Shown: positions 52,466-61,104, counted from the first letter of the stretch. The stretch is 64,000 nucleotides of DNA from Pseudomonas frederiksbergensis (GCF_003732705.1 NZ_MOBR01000040.1:372001-436000), one strand, 5' to 3'. The notes: generated by a model from the sequence alone, not told the origin. Program-made: numbers and translations.

Positions 52466-53515
52466 TCACGGCTTTACATGGCTAAGCTGCATTGCCAGAA
52501 ACTCATCAACAAACGAAGTTACCTGCCGCTGAATTACCTCCCTAGGCCTAGCACCCTCCCCATCCCCACAAATAATCCCATCCCCCGGCGCCGCCTCTTC
52601 AAGCATCGCCACCGCCCCAGGCTTGCACACCGCCATAAAACTAAAGTGACTGGCATCACTAATCTCAACATACCGCGTCGACGCCTGGGGCAAGCGTTTA
52701 ACCAAATCGGCAGACTCCAACTGCGCAGGAAGTTCTTCCGATGGCACACCCGCCGCAATCACCAGCGTCGGCACCGGCAACTTCGCAAGGCTTTCATCGG
52801 TCATCCCACGCGACAGGCCCAGGTCCAACGAAACAACAGCTGTAATGCGTTTATCGCTCAAATCCGCAGCCAGCCGCGCCTTCGATGCCGGGGTGTTTGC
52901 GGGGTTGATCTGTTGGTAAACGATGCAACTGGCCAACTTCGGGTGGGCGATGCAGTCCTTGGCAAACCGGTCAGGATCAAACCGTGCGCCGGCGATTTCC
53001 AGGACGGTCCAGCCGCCGAGTGAATGGCCAACGGCTGCAATCCGCTGTTTCGCGACTACACCAAAGTGTTCTGGCTGTGCCGTGACTGCGTCGATGGCCC
53101 GGCTGAGGTCGGCAGGTCGTTGCCATAGTTGTGCGGCGGCTTGGGGGCTGCGGTCCCGGCTGGTGGTGCCGGGGTGGTTGACCGCCGCGACGATGTATCC
53201 CTTGTGGGCCAGTGCGCTGGCGAGCCATGTCTGGTTGATCCAACTCCCGCCGTTGCCGTGGGAAAGCACCACTAATGGATGCTCGCCAGCCGCCGGTGGC
53301 GCGTTGGGCACGGCGAGGGCGCCGACGAACACTGGGTTGTCGCCGAACAATTGCGGGGTGGCGGTGGTTGCGCTGGGGTACCAGACGACCATGTCCAGTG
53401 GGCGGTCGTTTTGCGGGTCTGGCAGCGTGGAGGACTGGAAGCCGATAGGGCTATCGTTAGCGAGTGCACTTGTGGTCAAGCAGATTAGAAACAGGGCGCC
53501 GAGAGCTGTTTTCAA
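52466..53515 (-). CDS. Exported dienelactone hydrolase-like esterase
   Basis: The 349-residue alpha/beta hydrolase has a signal peptide (MKTALGALFLICLTTSALA), the oxyanion segment VVLSHGNGGSW and the nucleophile GHSLGGWT at about 164-171. A DASHFSFM segment near 280 probably carries the catalytic histidine. The architecture resembles PAF-acetylhydrolase/dienelactone hydrolase-like exported esterases. The substrate is unknown. It lies 35 bp upstream of the lipoprotein gene on the same strand. Confidence 0.85.
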   Translation of the reverse strand: MKTALGALFLICLTTSALANDSPIGFQSSTLPDPQNDRPLDMVVWYPSATTATPQLFGDNPVFVGALAVPNAPPAAGEHPLVVLSHGNGGSWINQTWLASALAHKGYIVAAVNHPGTTSRDRSPQAAAQLWQRPADLSRAIDAVTAQPEHFGVVAKQRIAAVGHSLGGWTVLEIAGARFDPDRFAKDCIAHPKLASCIVYQQINPANTPASKARLAADLSDKRITAVVSLDLGLSRGMTDESLAKLPVPTLVIAAGVPSEELPAQLESADLVKRLPQASTRYVEISDASHFSFMAVCKPGAVAMLEEAAPGDGIICGDGEGARPREVIQRQVTSFVDEFLAMQLSHVKP

Positions 53516-53574
53516 TGTTTTTATCTTCCTTGATTAGATCACCTGAATCCGCTGTCAGGCGCGGGCCATCTTAT

Positions 53575-53632
53575 CGCTCCCGCGCTCAGCGTGGGAAGGC
53601 CGTCTGTGACGCTCCGCGGCCAGTGTCCTACC
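53575..53632. repeat. Degenerate family 2 repeat
   Basis: CGCTCCCGCGCTCAGCGTGG followed by GACGCTCCGCGGCC looks like a decayed, partial copy of the GATCGTTCCCACGC element, without the closing arm. Confidence 0.45.
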
Positions 53633-53639
53633 CAACCTA

Positions 53640-54785
53640 TTAGTCAGTATCAGGTCTCAACACGGGACTACTGTGGCTGGTTTTCTTGCTGAGTGTTCGA
53701 CCAAGCGCTTGCCCGGTCATTTCGACATAGCGGTAGGTGAACATCGACACCAGGACGACCAATCCCATCACCAGCAAAGCGATGACGTTGTTGAACAACA
53801 CATTACCGGTGTCCAGGTAGCGAGTCCCGTCGATCATCGGTGCGATATCAACGCCGAGGAGCTTTGCCGCCACCATAAACGCCGACACGACGCAAAATAG
53901 AATGGCCGCGTGGGTCAAGTAGATGGAATAAGACAACTTGCCGAGAAAACTGAAGACCCGTCCTGCCAACAACCGCGATACCGCCCCGCCATCGAAAGCG
54001 AATATCAAAACAATGACAGCGAACAACGGGCTGGCCACCAACGCCTTGGCTGCAAAATCGTTGACCACGAATACCAGCGCCGCTGCCACTGCCAACACTT
54101 CAAGCGCTGTCAGCAACCAGGCCTTGGCCCGGCCGGGATGGGGTGACTTCAAATACACGGCGTAAGTCAGGCAGCCAGTGAAAAAATACGCGAGGCCCCG
54201 CAGCGACTCGATGGTGAAGAAGGTATTACCTGCATAGATCAGCGCCAGGGCCACGACGACCATCGTCGCCCACACCCATGTCCTGACGCCGAAGGCAACG
54301 CTCAGGATCAGGGCGAAGATCATATAGGTGTAGTACTCAATACTGATGCTCCAGGACGGATAGTTGAACGACAGTGGATTAGTTAAATACGTCCAGGATT
54401 GCAACAGCAGCGCATTCGGCAGTATTTCAGCCGGGGCAAACTTCCCGGTAAACGGCACGTTGTTGAACTCCATACCTTTTTGCACAGCCATATATCTGCC
54501 GCACTCTAACAATATAAAGACGACCAACATAAAGAGGTGCAGCGGCAATAAGCGGAAGGTCCGCGTTATAAAGAATTTGCGAAAATTGAATTGCACCGAG
54601 CTGCCATAGGCATGCGTCAAGACAAAGCCACTCAGTACAAAAAAGAACGATACAAATACGTCGGCATGGCGAAAGAACAACCATTCGGTAAAGCTGTCGC
54701 TAACGCGCAGGTGATAGAGCATGACTGAACCAGCCATCAGGCCCCTGAAACTGTCCAGCGAATCAAACCGCTTCTCTGCGCGCAT
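53640..54785 (-). CDS. Acyltransferase 3 family membrane protein (OafA-like)
   Basis: The 381-residue protein has about ten transmembrane helices and the family start RFDSLDSFRGLMAGSVMLYHL, which contains the conserved R-G and the membrane histidine. It also has FFVLSGFVLTHAYG and YPSWSISIEYYTYM. Such proteins O-acetylate or succinylate surface polysaccharides, lipids or peptidoglycan. No glycan synthesis gene is adjacent, so the acceptor is unknown. It lies in the accessory region. Confidence 0.9.
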   Translation of the reverse strand: MRAEKRFDSLDSFRGLMAGSVMLYHLRVSDSFTEWLFFRHADVFVSFFFVLSGFVLTHAYGSSVQFNFRKFFITRTFRLLPLHLFMLVVFILLECGRYMAVQKGMEFNNVPFTGKFAPAEILPNALLLQSWTYLTNPLSFNYPSWSISIEYYTYMIFALILSVAFGVRTWVWATMVVVALALIYAGNTFFTIESLRGLAYFFTGCLTYAVYLKSPHPGRAKAWLLTALEVLAVAAALVFVVNDFAAKALVASPLFAVIVLIFAFDGGAVSRLLAGRVFSFLGKLSYSIYLTHAAILFCVVSAFMVAAKLLGVDIAPMIDGTRYLDTGNVLFNNVIALLVMGLVVLVSMFTYRYVEMTGQALGRTLSKKTSHSSPVLRPDTD

Positions 54786-54797
54786 ATCCAGGCTCCT

Positions 54798-55001
54798 TTA
54801 CTCGCATGGGCGGCACGTCTTGGATTCACCTACGATGACCGCCATGAGTCGGCGATGGTCTCGTTCGGCTTCATCCAGGTAACGTGCCACCCGCTCCCGG
54901 AATGATTGCAAGCCCTTCACCGTTGCAGTGAAGGGCCTGGCGCAAGATCTGAACGTTTGGGTGACGCGCAACAAACCGCTGATCTGATGTGACGTTAGCA
55001 T
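54798..55001 (-). CDS. Doubtful small ORF, 67 aa
   Basis: This frame lies 12 bp upstream of the acyltransferase gene on the same strand. Its C-terminal half looks like an amphipathic helix (FRERVARYLDEAERDHRRLM), but there is no clear ribosome-binding site. The DNA includes a perfect hairpin GCCCTTCAC/GTGAAGGGC (about 54912-54936), which may be the real feature. I rate it more likely non-coding or leader than gene. Confidence 0.3.
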   Translation of the reverse strand: MLTSHQISGLLRVTQTFRSCARPFTATVKGLQSFRERVARYLDEAERDHRRLMAVIVGESKTCRPCE

Positions 55002-55161
55002 CGCGCTTTAAAAGAGCAAGGCGGCTTTATCAGGCAATAAGGAATGCATTATTGACGCCATTACGGCGTCAAAAAAACTGCTAATACGCAGGACATCAAT
55101 AGTCTTTTCACAGCAGCACTAATTCCCTGCCGCTACATCGACTTATCGAATAATCAGGGGA

Positions 55162-55569
55162 TTATTGCGGAGTATCATCACTCACCAAGCCTTTCAACTT
55201 GATCTCAGCCAATGGATGCCCCGCCTTCAAGGCAATCCGCCAAAACCGCGCCGCCTCAACCGCATCCGGCGCCTTGCCCGGCGTCCCCGCCAAACTGATC
55301 ACGCCAACCTGATACGCCGCTTTGCCATCCCCCGCCAAAGCTGCCAGGCGCAGCAATCGCACGCCTTCCTCGCGTGCGCCAAGACCGACGCCGCGAAAGG
55401 TCAGGATGTGGCCGTAGAAGCTCTGGGCACCGACGTCGCCGAGGTTGGCCATGCGCGCAAATTGGCCTTCAAGCCATTTCCAGCCTCGGGGCTGGCGCAC
55501 AAACCATGACCAGTGAAACAGCCTACGGGCCAACCAGTAGGAGGCCCGCGCCTTGAGTCGTAAAAACAC
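55162..55569 (-). CDS. Sel1-like repeat protein, 135 aa
   Basis: Residues 38-125 form Sel1-type alpha-alpha repeats (GDVGAQSFYGHILTFRG, GVRLLRLAALAGDGKAAYQVG, AARFWRIALKAGHPLAEIKL), which usually mediate protein contacts. The N-terminus is basic and aromatic without a clear signal peptide. It starts at a GTG at 55569 and follows the gene at 55570 with no gap, as the last gene of a three-gene minus-strand operon. Confidence 0.8.
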   Translation of the reverse strand: MFLRLKARASYWLARRLFHWSWFVRQPRGWKWLEGQFARMANLGDVGAQSFYGHILTFRGVGLGAREEGVRLLRLAALAGDGKAAYQVGVISLAGTPGKAPDAVEAARFWRIALKAGHPLAEIKLKGLVSDDTPQ

Positions 55570-55941
55570 TCAGGCCTCCGCTGATTCGGGATACTCGTAT
55601 TCGAACACTCGCACCACTTCCGAAGCATGCCAGGAAGCGGCGGCGACGCCGTCGGACGGGCCGGAGAAGCGACCCAGGCGCTCGACGCATTCGAAGAAGC
55701 CGGTGCGTGGCAGGCGGCTGGCGCCTTGGCTGATCACTAGCGAGCTGCGCAGGGGCTGCTCGGCTTTGGCGTCCAGCGCAGCGAGGTGTTCAAGGGCGGC
55801 GGTCAGGGTTTGCATGGCCGGGGTGGGCAATTGCAAACGCTCGAGCAGTGCTCGATAAGTCAGAAGGTGGCGCTGACGACGCGCCTGGTCCAGTTCGCCG
55901 AGTAACCCGTCCCAATGTTGACGGCTGATGCGTACGCTCAC
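55570..55941 (-). CDS. Conserved hypothetical protein, 123 aa
   Basis: I recognise no family. The product is helical in its first two thirds (ELDQARRQRHLLTYRALLERL, MQTLTAALEHLAALDAKAEQ). It then has a strand SSLVISQGASRLPRTGFFECVERLGRF and an acidic end. It starts at a GTG overlapping the HTH gene stop by 4 bp and abuts the Sel1 gene, so the three are one operon. A toxin role beside the antitoxin-like HTH protein can be considered but has no motif support. Confidence 0.7.
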   Translation of the reverse strand: MSVRISRQHWDGLLGELDQARRQRHLLTYRALLERLQLPTPAMQTLTAALEHLAALDAKAEQPLRSSLVISQGASRLPRTGFFECVERLGRFSGPSDGVAAASWHASEVVRVFEYEYPESAEA

Positions 55942-56279
55942 GATTCATCCCTCCATCCTGGCACCGTCAGTTCCCAGGCCAGGCTGCGGCGAATCGCAGC
56001 GTCAGGAAGACGCTCGCCACTTTCGATCAAGGCCAGATAAGACGGGCTGATGCCTACCGTGCGGGCCAGCGCCTCGATGGCGATGCCCTTCCCTTCGCGC
56101 AAATTGCGGAGTTGATCCAGACCCGGAAGGACCTGGTCTGCAACGACCGTCGGACGCTCTACGGCGGCCCTTGGCGGTTGTTGCTCGATGCCTGCTGCTT
56201 TCAGTAAAGCCTGGTACTGAGCCCACGGTAGAACCGCATATTCGGGCTCGCCTTCGCGTGTGATTATCTGAATATCCAT
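55938..56279 (-). CDS. HTH-XRE regulator with antitoxin-like N-terminus, 113 aa
   Basis: The N-terminus MDIQIITREGEPEYAVLPWAQYQALL resembles the DNA-binding start of Phd/RelB-type antitoxins. Residues 55-110 form a Cro/CI-type helix-turn-helix (LRNLREGKGIAIEALARTVGISPSYLALIESGER). It probably binds DNA as a dimer and may regulate its own operon. I chose the ATG at 56279. It is the first gene of the operon 56279-55162. Confidence 0.82.
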   Translation of the reverse strand: MDIQIITREGEPEYAVLPWAQYQALLKAAGIEQQPPRAAVERPTVVADQVLPGLDQLRNLREGKGIAIEALARTVGISPSYLALIESGERLPDAAIRRSLAWELTVPGWRDES

Positions 56280-56392
56280 GACTTCCCCGTAGGACAACGA
56301 CACTTAGCGAGTCGGCACTTTTCCCTTGAAGTGTAATCCTAACAGCGGCCAAGGTCGCGGGGGCATCAATCTATGGATGAAACTGAAACAAC

Positions 56393-56848
56393 TCAGTCAT
56401 CTTTCGGGCCCTGAAGCTGAAGTTGCTCCGGGGTATCGGGCAGTCGTTCAACCACAGCGAGCTTCTCCGGCAGCTGCCGATTGCGCCAGGCGCGGAAGGC
56501 GTTGAGTTCGTCGTCGAGGGTTTTCATCACCCAGGCCAGCACGGCGATGTCGTCGAGCATGCCGAATACAGGGATAAAGTCCGGGATGGCGTCGAGCGGA
56601 CTGAGGAAGTACATCAGGCCAGCCACGACGGTCAGGATCGATTTTCGGCTGATGGCGCGATACTCGCCACGCCAGTAGGCCAGGCACAGGGCCTGCAACA
56701 GGCGCAGGTCGTCCTTGAGTTTGCCCAGTCGACCACCTTCGCTGGTGCTTTTGCTGGCCACCGCGAACAGCAGGGTCGGCAAACGACCTTTCGCCAGCAG
56801 GCGCCCGGCCAGGGGCAGGAAGCGAGCGAAATTCCAGGGTGCTTTCAT
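56393..56848 (-). CDS. YkvA family (DUF1232) membrane protein
   Basis: The 151-residue protein has the DUF1232 signature TVVAGLMYFLSPLDAIPDFIPVFGMLDDIAVLAWVMK at about 86-122, with the conserved P-L-D-x-I-P-D-x-I-P-x-x-G core. It probably associates with the inner membrane through one or two helices. Its role is unknown. It starts at the ATG at 56848 after GGAGG. An inverted pair of perfect DnaA-box sequences lies 20 bp upstream. Confidence 0.85.
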   Translation of the reverse strand: MKAPWNFARFLPLAGRLLAKGRLPTLLFAVASKSTSEGGRLGKLKDDLRLLQALCLAYWRGEYRAISRKSILTVVAGLMYFLSPLDAIPDFIPVFGMLDDIAVLAWVMKTLDDELNAFRAWRNRQLPEKLAVVERLPDTPEQLQLQGPKDD

Positions 56849-56868
56849 CTTTTCCTCCCACTGAAATG

Positions 56869-56891
56869 TTATCCACACAAATTGTGGATAA
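56869..56891. promoter_or_regulatory. Inverted pair of DnaA-box sequences
   Basis: TTATCCACA (56869-56877) and TGTGGATAA (56883-56891) are two exact matches to the DnaA-box consensus in opposite orientation, five bases apart. They form a palindrome in the promoter region of the YkvA-family gene. The location suggests possible DnaA control or titration. Confidence 0.5.
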
Positions 56892-56973
56892 CCTTGTGAA
56901 CAGAGCTGCATTTCACCGCTGAGAGCCCCGTTTTATAAGGGCTCAACTCAGATCGGGCGTTTTTTACTCACAT

Positions 56974-57001
56974 AAAAAAACCCAAGATTTCATTGACTTG
57001 G
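56974..57001 (-). terminator. Minus-strand intrinsic terminator
   Basis: On the minus strand, CCAAG/CTTGG around a ten-base loop is followed by GTTTTTTT. It lies 144 bp past the FKBP gene, upstream of the YkvA gene. Confidence 0.65.
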
Positions 57002-57093
57002 CGGTTCGGTGCGGCTAGTCCAGCGCTCTCAATGCCTATGACTCCAGCCTACAGCATCCGTTCGCTTTCTTTGCACATTGCCAAACCCCAGAT

Positions 57094-57130
57094 ACAACAA
57101 CGCCCCGCTGAGTGCGAGGCGTTGTTTTTT
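57094..57130. terminator. Hairpin past the FKBP gene (bidirectional terminator-like)
   Basis: The stem AACAACGCC/GGCGTTGTT with a 12-base loop is flanked by a T-run on the plus strand and a shorter one on the minus strand. It lies 15 bp past the FKBP stop codon. Confidence 0.75.
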
Positions 57131-57144
57131 GCAGCAGACGACGG

Positions 57145-57858
57145 TTACTTGGCGGCGTCTTGTTTCGCTGGATCTTTGATTGCCAGCAGCTCCAGATCGA
57201 ATACCAGCACCGAGTTGGCCGGGATTGCCGGGCTTGGGCTTTGCGCGCCGTAAGCCAGGTCGCTAGGAATGTACAGCTTGTACTTCTCGCCGACGTGCAT
57301 CAGTTGCAGGCCTTCGACCCAACCAGGGATTACACCGCTGACTGGCAGATCAATCGGGCTACCGCGATCAACCGAGCTGTCAAAGGTGGTGCCGTTGGTC
57401 AGCTTACCGGTGTAGTGAACAGTCACTACGTCGGTCGGCTTAGGCTGAGGACCATCCGCTTTTTTCACGACTTCATATTGCAGACCGGATGCAGTGGTCA
57501 CTACACCGGCTTTCTTGGCGTTGTCTTCGAGGAATTTCTTGCCGGCGGCTGCCGACTCTTCGCTCATTTTCGCCATGCGTTCTTCTGCACGCTTTTGCAG
57601 TGCTGCGAAGGCCTCGACCAGTTCGTCGTCCTTCAGCTTTTGTTCTTTCTTGCCGACGGCATCTTCGATGCCTTGGGCTACGGCCTTGGAATCCAGATCA
57701 TCCATGCCTTCCTGAGCCAGGCTCTTGCCCATGTTCAGGCCAATCCCGTAGGAAGCTTTTTGCGCCGGGGTTTTCAGCTCTACGCTGGTCTGCGAATCAC
57801 AACCCGCAAGTACCAGGCTTACCAGGGCCACCGCCGCCGCCAACCGATGCTGTTTCAT
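57145..57858 (-). CDS. FKBP-type peptidyl-prolyl isomerase lipoprotein
   Basis: The 237-residue protein has a lipoprotein signal (LVSLVLAGC) and an N-terminal helical dimerisation domain (about 30-125) as in FkpA and Mip. A C-terminal FKBP domain has VTVHYTGKLTNGTTFDSS, PVSGVIPGWVEGLQLM and YIPSDLAYG. It assists proline isomerisation and folding in the periplasm, anchored by lipid. Whether to call it FkpA or FklB is a naming matter. The start is an ATG with a GGAAA-type ribosome-binding site. Confidence 0.93.
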   Translation of the reverse strand: MKQHRLAAAVALVSLVLAGCDSQTSVELKTPAQKASYGIGLNMGKSLAQEGMDDLDSKAVAQGIEDAVGKKEQKLKDDELVEAFAALQKRAEERMAKMSEESAAAGKKFLEDNAKKAGVVTTASGLQYEVVKKADGPQPKPTDVVTVHYTGKLTNGTTFDSSVDRGSPIDLPVSGVIPGWVEGLQLMHVGEKYKLYIPSDLAYGAQSPSPAIPANSVLVFDLELLAIKDPAKQDAAK

Positions 57859-58130
57859 GCTATTTCCTTGTTCATGCGCCTAAAGGGCAATCGAATAAAG
57901 CCGCGAGCTTATCAGGCGGCCACGACCAATGGCTACCGGCATGAGAGCAGGATACTGCTGATAAGTTCAGGTCTTTTAAAGCATTTCGGGAATGAGCTGG
58001 ATGAAGTTTCTGTCATCTTGCTCCCACAGACGCAGATGCCGGTTCCTACAACACTTGGCGTAATGGCCACTTGCCGCCCCCTAAGCAGCTGAGGCATAAG
58101 AGAGCTATAAAAACGACAAGGACGTTTATC

Positions 58131-59939
58131 TTGCGCCTCTTACTCCGCTTGCTGATTCTGATCGTTGCGCTGCTGGGGCTTGGCCTGGCCGTGGTTCTTT
58201 ACTACGTCGCCAACCCGAAGCTGCCCGCTTACTCCCCCGCCCAACAGGTGCATTACCTGGAGCAGTGGAGCGCCGCCGACCGCCAGACTTACTACTTCAC
58301 CCCCCAGGGCACGCAAGTCAAAGGCTTGCATTACGACTGGTTCGAGGCGCTGGAATTGCCGTTCTCGCAACAGCGTTTTGCCGCCCCGGAGTATCTCGCG
58401 CGCTTCGGTTTTCTGATCGATCCCGCCCAGAAAGCCACGCCAATTAACCCTGGCAACCTGCCCGTGGGTTTCGCCCGGCACCAGAATCCCGGCAGCCAGG
58501 ACCGGTTTCTCGACATCACCTGCGCCGCCTGTCACACCGGCGAATTACGCTTCAATGGCCAGGCTGTGCGCATCGATGGCGGCTCGGCCCAGCATGTGTT
58601 GCCGTCCAGCGTGCCGACCCTGCGCGGTGGCAGTTTTGGCCAGGCATTGGTGGCCAGTCTTGTATCGACTTATTACAACCCGTGGAAATTCGAACGTTTC
58701 GCACGCAACGTGTTGGGCGCGGACTACGACGCCCGGCATCAAGTCCTACGGGAAGACTTCAAAAAATCCCTCGATACCTTCCTGAAAGTCGCCTGGAACG
58801 ATACCCATCGCGGCCTCTATCCCACCGAAGAAGGGCCCGGCCGTACCGACGCGTTCGGGCGCATTGCCAATGCCAGTTTCGGTGATGCTATTTCGCCGGC
58901 TAACTACCGCGTGGCCAACGCCCCGGTGGATTATCCACAGCTGTGGGATATCTGGACCTTCGATTGGGTGCAGTGGAATGGCTCGGCGCAGCAGCCGATG
59001 GCGCGCAATATCGGCGAGGCGCTGGGTGTGGGCGCGACGTTGAATTTCTTTGATGCTGATGGGCAGCCGCTTACCGGCGATGCGCGCTATCCCTCCAGCG
59101 TCCGGGTTCGTGATCTGAATTTGATCGAAGAAACCCTGCAACGCCTCAAGCCGCCGGCCTGGCCGGAAGACGTGCTAGGCAGCGTCGATAAGCCCCTGGC
59201 GGCCCAAGGTCGCGCGTTGTTCGCCGAGAATTGCGCCAGTTGTCACGTGCCACGGGTGAATCAGGTTGGCAGCCGTGCAGTGCAACAACTCAAATTACTG
59301 CCAGTCGCGGCCATCGGCACCGATCCCACCGCCGCCAACAACATCGCAGACCATCGTTTCGACCTGACGGCCCTGCAATGGGACCCGGCGGAGCTGGGGC
59401 AACTGGATGTTCAACTGCATCCCAAACCGACCGAGCCACTGGACTTGAGCAAGCTCTCGGTGGCCAAAGGGTTGGCGTACGTCACGGCGTTCGTCGAAAA
59501 CCGGGCTTACCGCGAGGCCAAGGTCACCCCGGCGGAGCGCCCGGACCTGGATGGGTTCGGATTGCCCATCGGAGTACAAGAACTGCGCGCCTATAAAGCC
59601 AGGCCATTAGCGGGCGTCTGGGCCACTGCGCCGTTTCTGCACAACGGTTCGGTGCCAAGCATTTATGAGTTGCTGTCGCCCCAGGACGAACGCGCGACCA
59701 CTTTCTATAAAGGCACCTTCGAGTTCGATCCCAAACATTTGGGCTATCGCACTGAGGCCTTTGCCAATGGCTTTGTGTTCGACACACGCATCACCGGCAA
59801 TCACAACAGTGGTCACGAGTTCCGGGCCGGTGAACGCGGCAACGGCGTTATCGGACGCCTGCTGCAACCCCAGGAACGCTGGGCGCTGCTGGAGTACCTG
59901 AAAGTCTTGGGTGGTCCGCTGGAGACGCAGTTGCCATGA
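58131..59939 (+). CDS. Membrane-anchored diheme c-type protein (RoxA/MauG/fatty acid dioxygenase-like)
   Basis: The 602-residue protein has one N-terminal membrane helix (LLLRLLILIVALLGLGLAVVLYYV) and a periplasmic body with two haem c sites, CAACH (131-135) and CASCH (368-372). The C-terminal segment ATAPFLHNGSVPSIYELL is typical of the diheme peroxidase-like group that includes RoxA and, from memory, the P. aeruginosa fatty-acid dioxygenase/diol synthase pair PA2077/PA2078. It may oxidise a lipid or polymer rather than peroxide. I start at the TTG at 58131 after AAGGA; an in-frame TTG at 58071 is the alternative. It lies 28 bp before the catalase-like gene. Confidence 0.85.
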   Translation: MRLLLRLLILIVALLGLGLAVVLYYVANPKLPAYSPAQQVHYLEQWSAADRQTYYFTPQGTQVKGLHYDWFEALELPFSQQRFAAPEYLARFGFLIDPAQKATPINPGNLPVGFARHQNPGSQDRFLDITCAACHTGELRFNGQAVRIDGGSAQHVLPSSVPTLRGGSFGQALVASLVSTYYNPWKFERFARNVLGADYDARHQVLREDFKKSLDTFLKVAWNDTHRGLYPTEEGPGRTDAFGRIANASFGDAISPANYRVANAPVDYPQLWDIWTFDWVQWNGSAQQPMARNIGEALGVGATLNFFDADGQPLTGDARYPSSVRVRDLNLIEETLQRLKPPAWPEDVLGSVDKPLAAQGRALFAENCASCHVPRVNQVGSRAVQQLKLLPVAAIGTDPTAANNIADHRFDLTALQWDPAELGQLDVQLHPKPTEPLDLSKLSVAKGLAYVTAFVENRAYREAKVTPAERPDLDGFGLPIGVQELRAYKARPLAGVWATAPFLHNGSVPSIYELLSPQDERATTFYKGTFEFDPKHLGYRTEAFANGFVFDTRITGNHNSGHEFRAGERGNGVIGRLLQPQERWALLEYLKVLGGPLETQLP

Positions 59940-59967
59940 ATCCTGAATTCGTCAAAAGGACTTGCTC

Positions 59968-61104
59968 ATGCTGATCACGCTTTGGCTGCGCCTCGGCGCT
60001 TTTCTCGGAAAACTCCTGCTTTGCCTGCTGTGCCTGGGGTTATTGGGCTGGGCGCTCGCCACCGCATGGTTTGCCTGGCAGCGCAGTGGCGCGGTCTCGG
60101 CGGATGAACAGATCCCGGACGGCGAAGCGGCGATGACCCAGGACATCATCCAGACCGCCGTGCGCATCGTCGACCAGCACCGCGAAAGCACTCGATACCT
60201 GCGCGACGCCCATGCCAAGGCCCATGGCTGTGTGAAGGCCGAGGTTCAGGTGTTGCCGGATCTGGCGGCGGAATTGCGTCAAGGTGTGTTCAGCGAGCCG
60301 GGCAAATCCTGGCAAGCGACCGTGCGCCTGTCCAACGGCAACGCCTATCCGCAATTCGACAGCATCCGCGATGCCCGGGGCATGGCCATCAAGTTGCTCG
60401 ATGTACCCGGCAAACAATTGCTGGCTGATCAGGCGGGTCGCCACGAGCAGGATTTCGTGATGTTCAGCCACCCGAATTTCTTTGTCAGCGATGTCGCCGA
60501 GTACCGCCAGAATGTGGCCGCTCAGGCGGATGGCAAAACTGCGATGGCGTTCTTTCCGGGCTGGGATCCACGCACCTGGCAGGTTCGCCATCTATTTATC
60601 GCCCTGGCGACGCTCTCCCCCGCCCCCGACAGTCCGACCCAGACCACCTACTTTTCGGTTTCGCCCTACAAGTTCGGCGCAGCCAATGCCAAGTTCCGCG
60701 TCATGCCCGATCCGGGAAGCTGTCCGACCTATGTCCTGCCCAAACAAAATCAGGATCTGCCGAACTTCCTGCGCAGTGCGCTGAACCAGCAGTTGTCGAC
60801 CGACCGGGTGCCAGCGTGTTTCGTCCTGCAGATCCAGCGCCAGGATGCGAATAAGTACATGCCGATTGAGGACACAAGCATTGAATGGCACGAAAGTGAT
60901 GCGCCGTTCGAGACCGTGGCGAAGATCAATGTGCCGGCGCAGGATTTCGATACCCCGGCGCTGAATCTGCAATGCGATAACCAGTCGTTCAACCCGTGGT
61001 TCGGGCTGGAGGCGCATCGGCCGATTGGCGGGATCAATCGTCTGCGTAAAGCAGTGTATGAAGCGGTCAGCGACTACCGCCACAGCCGCAACGCCGAGCA
61101 ATAA
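59968..61104 (+). CDS. Membrane-anchored catalase-like haem protein
   Basis: The 378-residue protein has an N-terminal membrane helix (about 12-36) and a reduced catalase core. DAHAKAHGCVKAEV carries the distal histidine (His82), and RDARGMAIKLLDV is the haem-pocket motif. A C-terminal R-x-x-x-x-x-Y-like segment, HRPIGGINRLRKAVYEAV, probably carries the haem-ligand tyrosine. The usual distal Asn of G-N-N-T-P-x-F-F is absent (MFSHPNFF). Small catalase-fold proteins of this type can be hydroperoxide lyases or allene oxide synthases. It is paired with the diheme protein. AAAGGA precedes the ATG. Confidence 0.82.
   Translation: MLITLWLRLGAFLGKLLLCLLCLGLLGWALATAWFAWQRSGAVSADEQIPDGEAAMTQDIIQTAVRIVDQHRESTRYLRDAHAKAHGCVKAEVQVLPDLAAELRQGVFSEPGKSWQATVRLSNGNAYPQFDSIRDARGMAIKLLDVPGKQLLADQAGRHEQDFVMFSHPNFFVSDVAEYRQNVAAQADGKTAMAFFPGWDPRTWQVRHLFIALATLSPAPDSPTQTTYFSVSPYKFGAANAKFRVMPDPGSCPTYVLPKQNQDLPNFLRSALNQQLSTDRVPACFVLQIQRQDANKYMPIEDTSIEWHESDAPFETVAKINVPAQDFDTPALNLQCDNQSFNPWFGLEAHRPIGGINRLRKAVYEAVSDYRHSRNAEQ

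Noticed and set aside
58931-58939. TTATCCACA inside the diheme protein gene
   Set aside because: A single DnaA-box match within coding sequence without a partner site.
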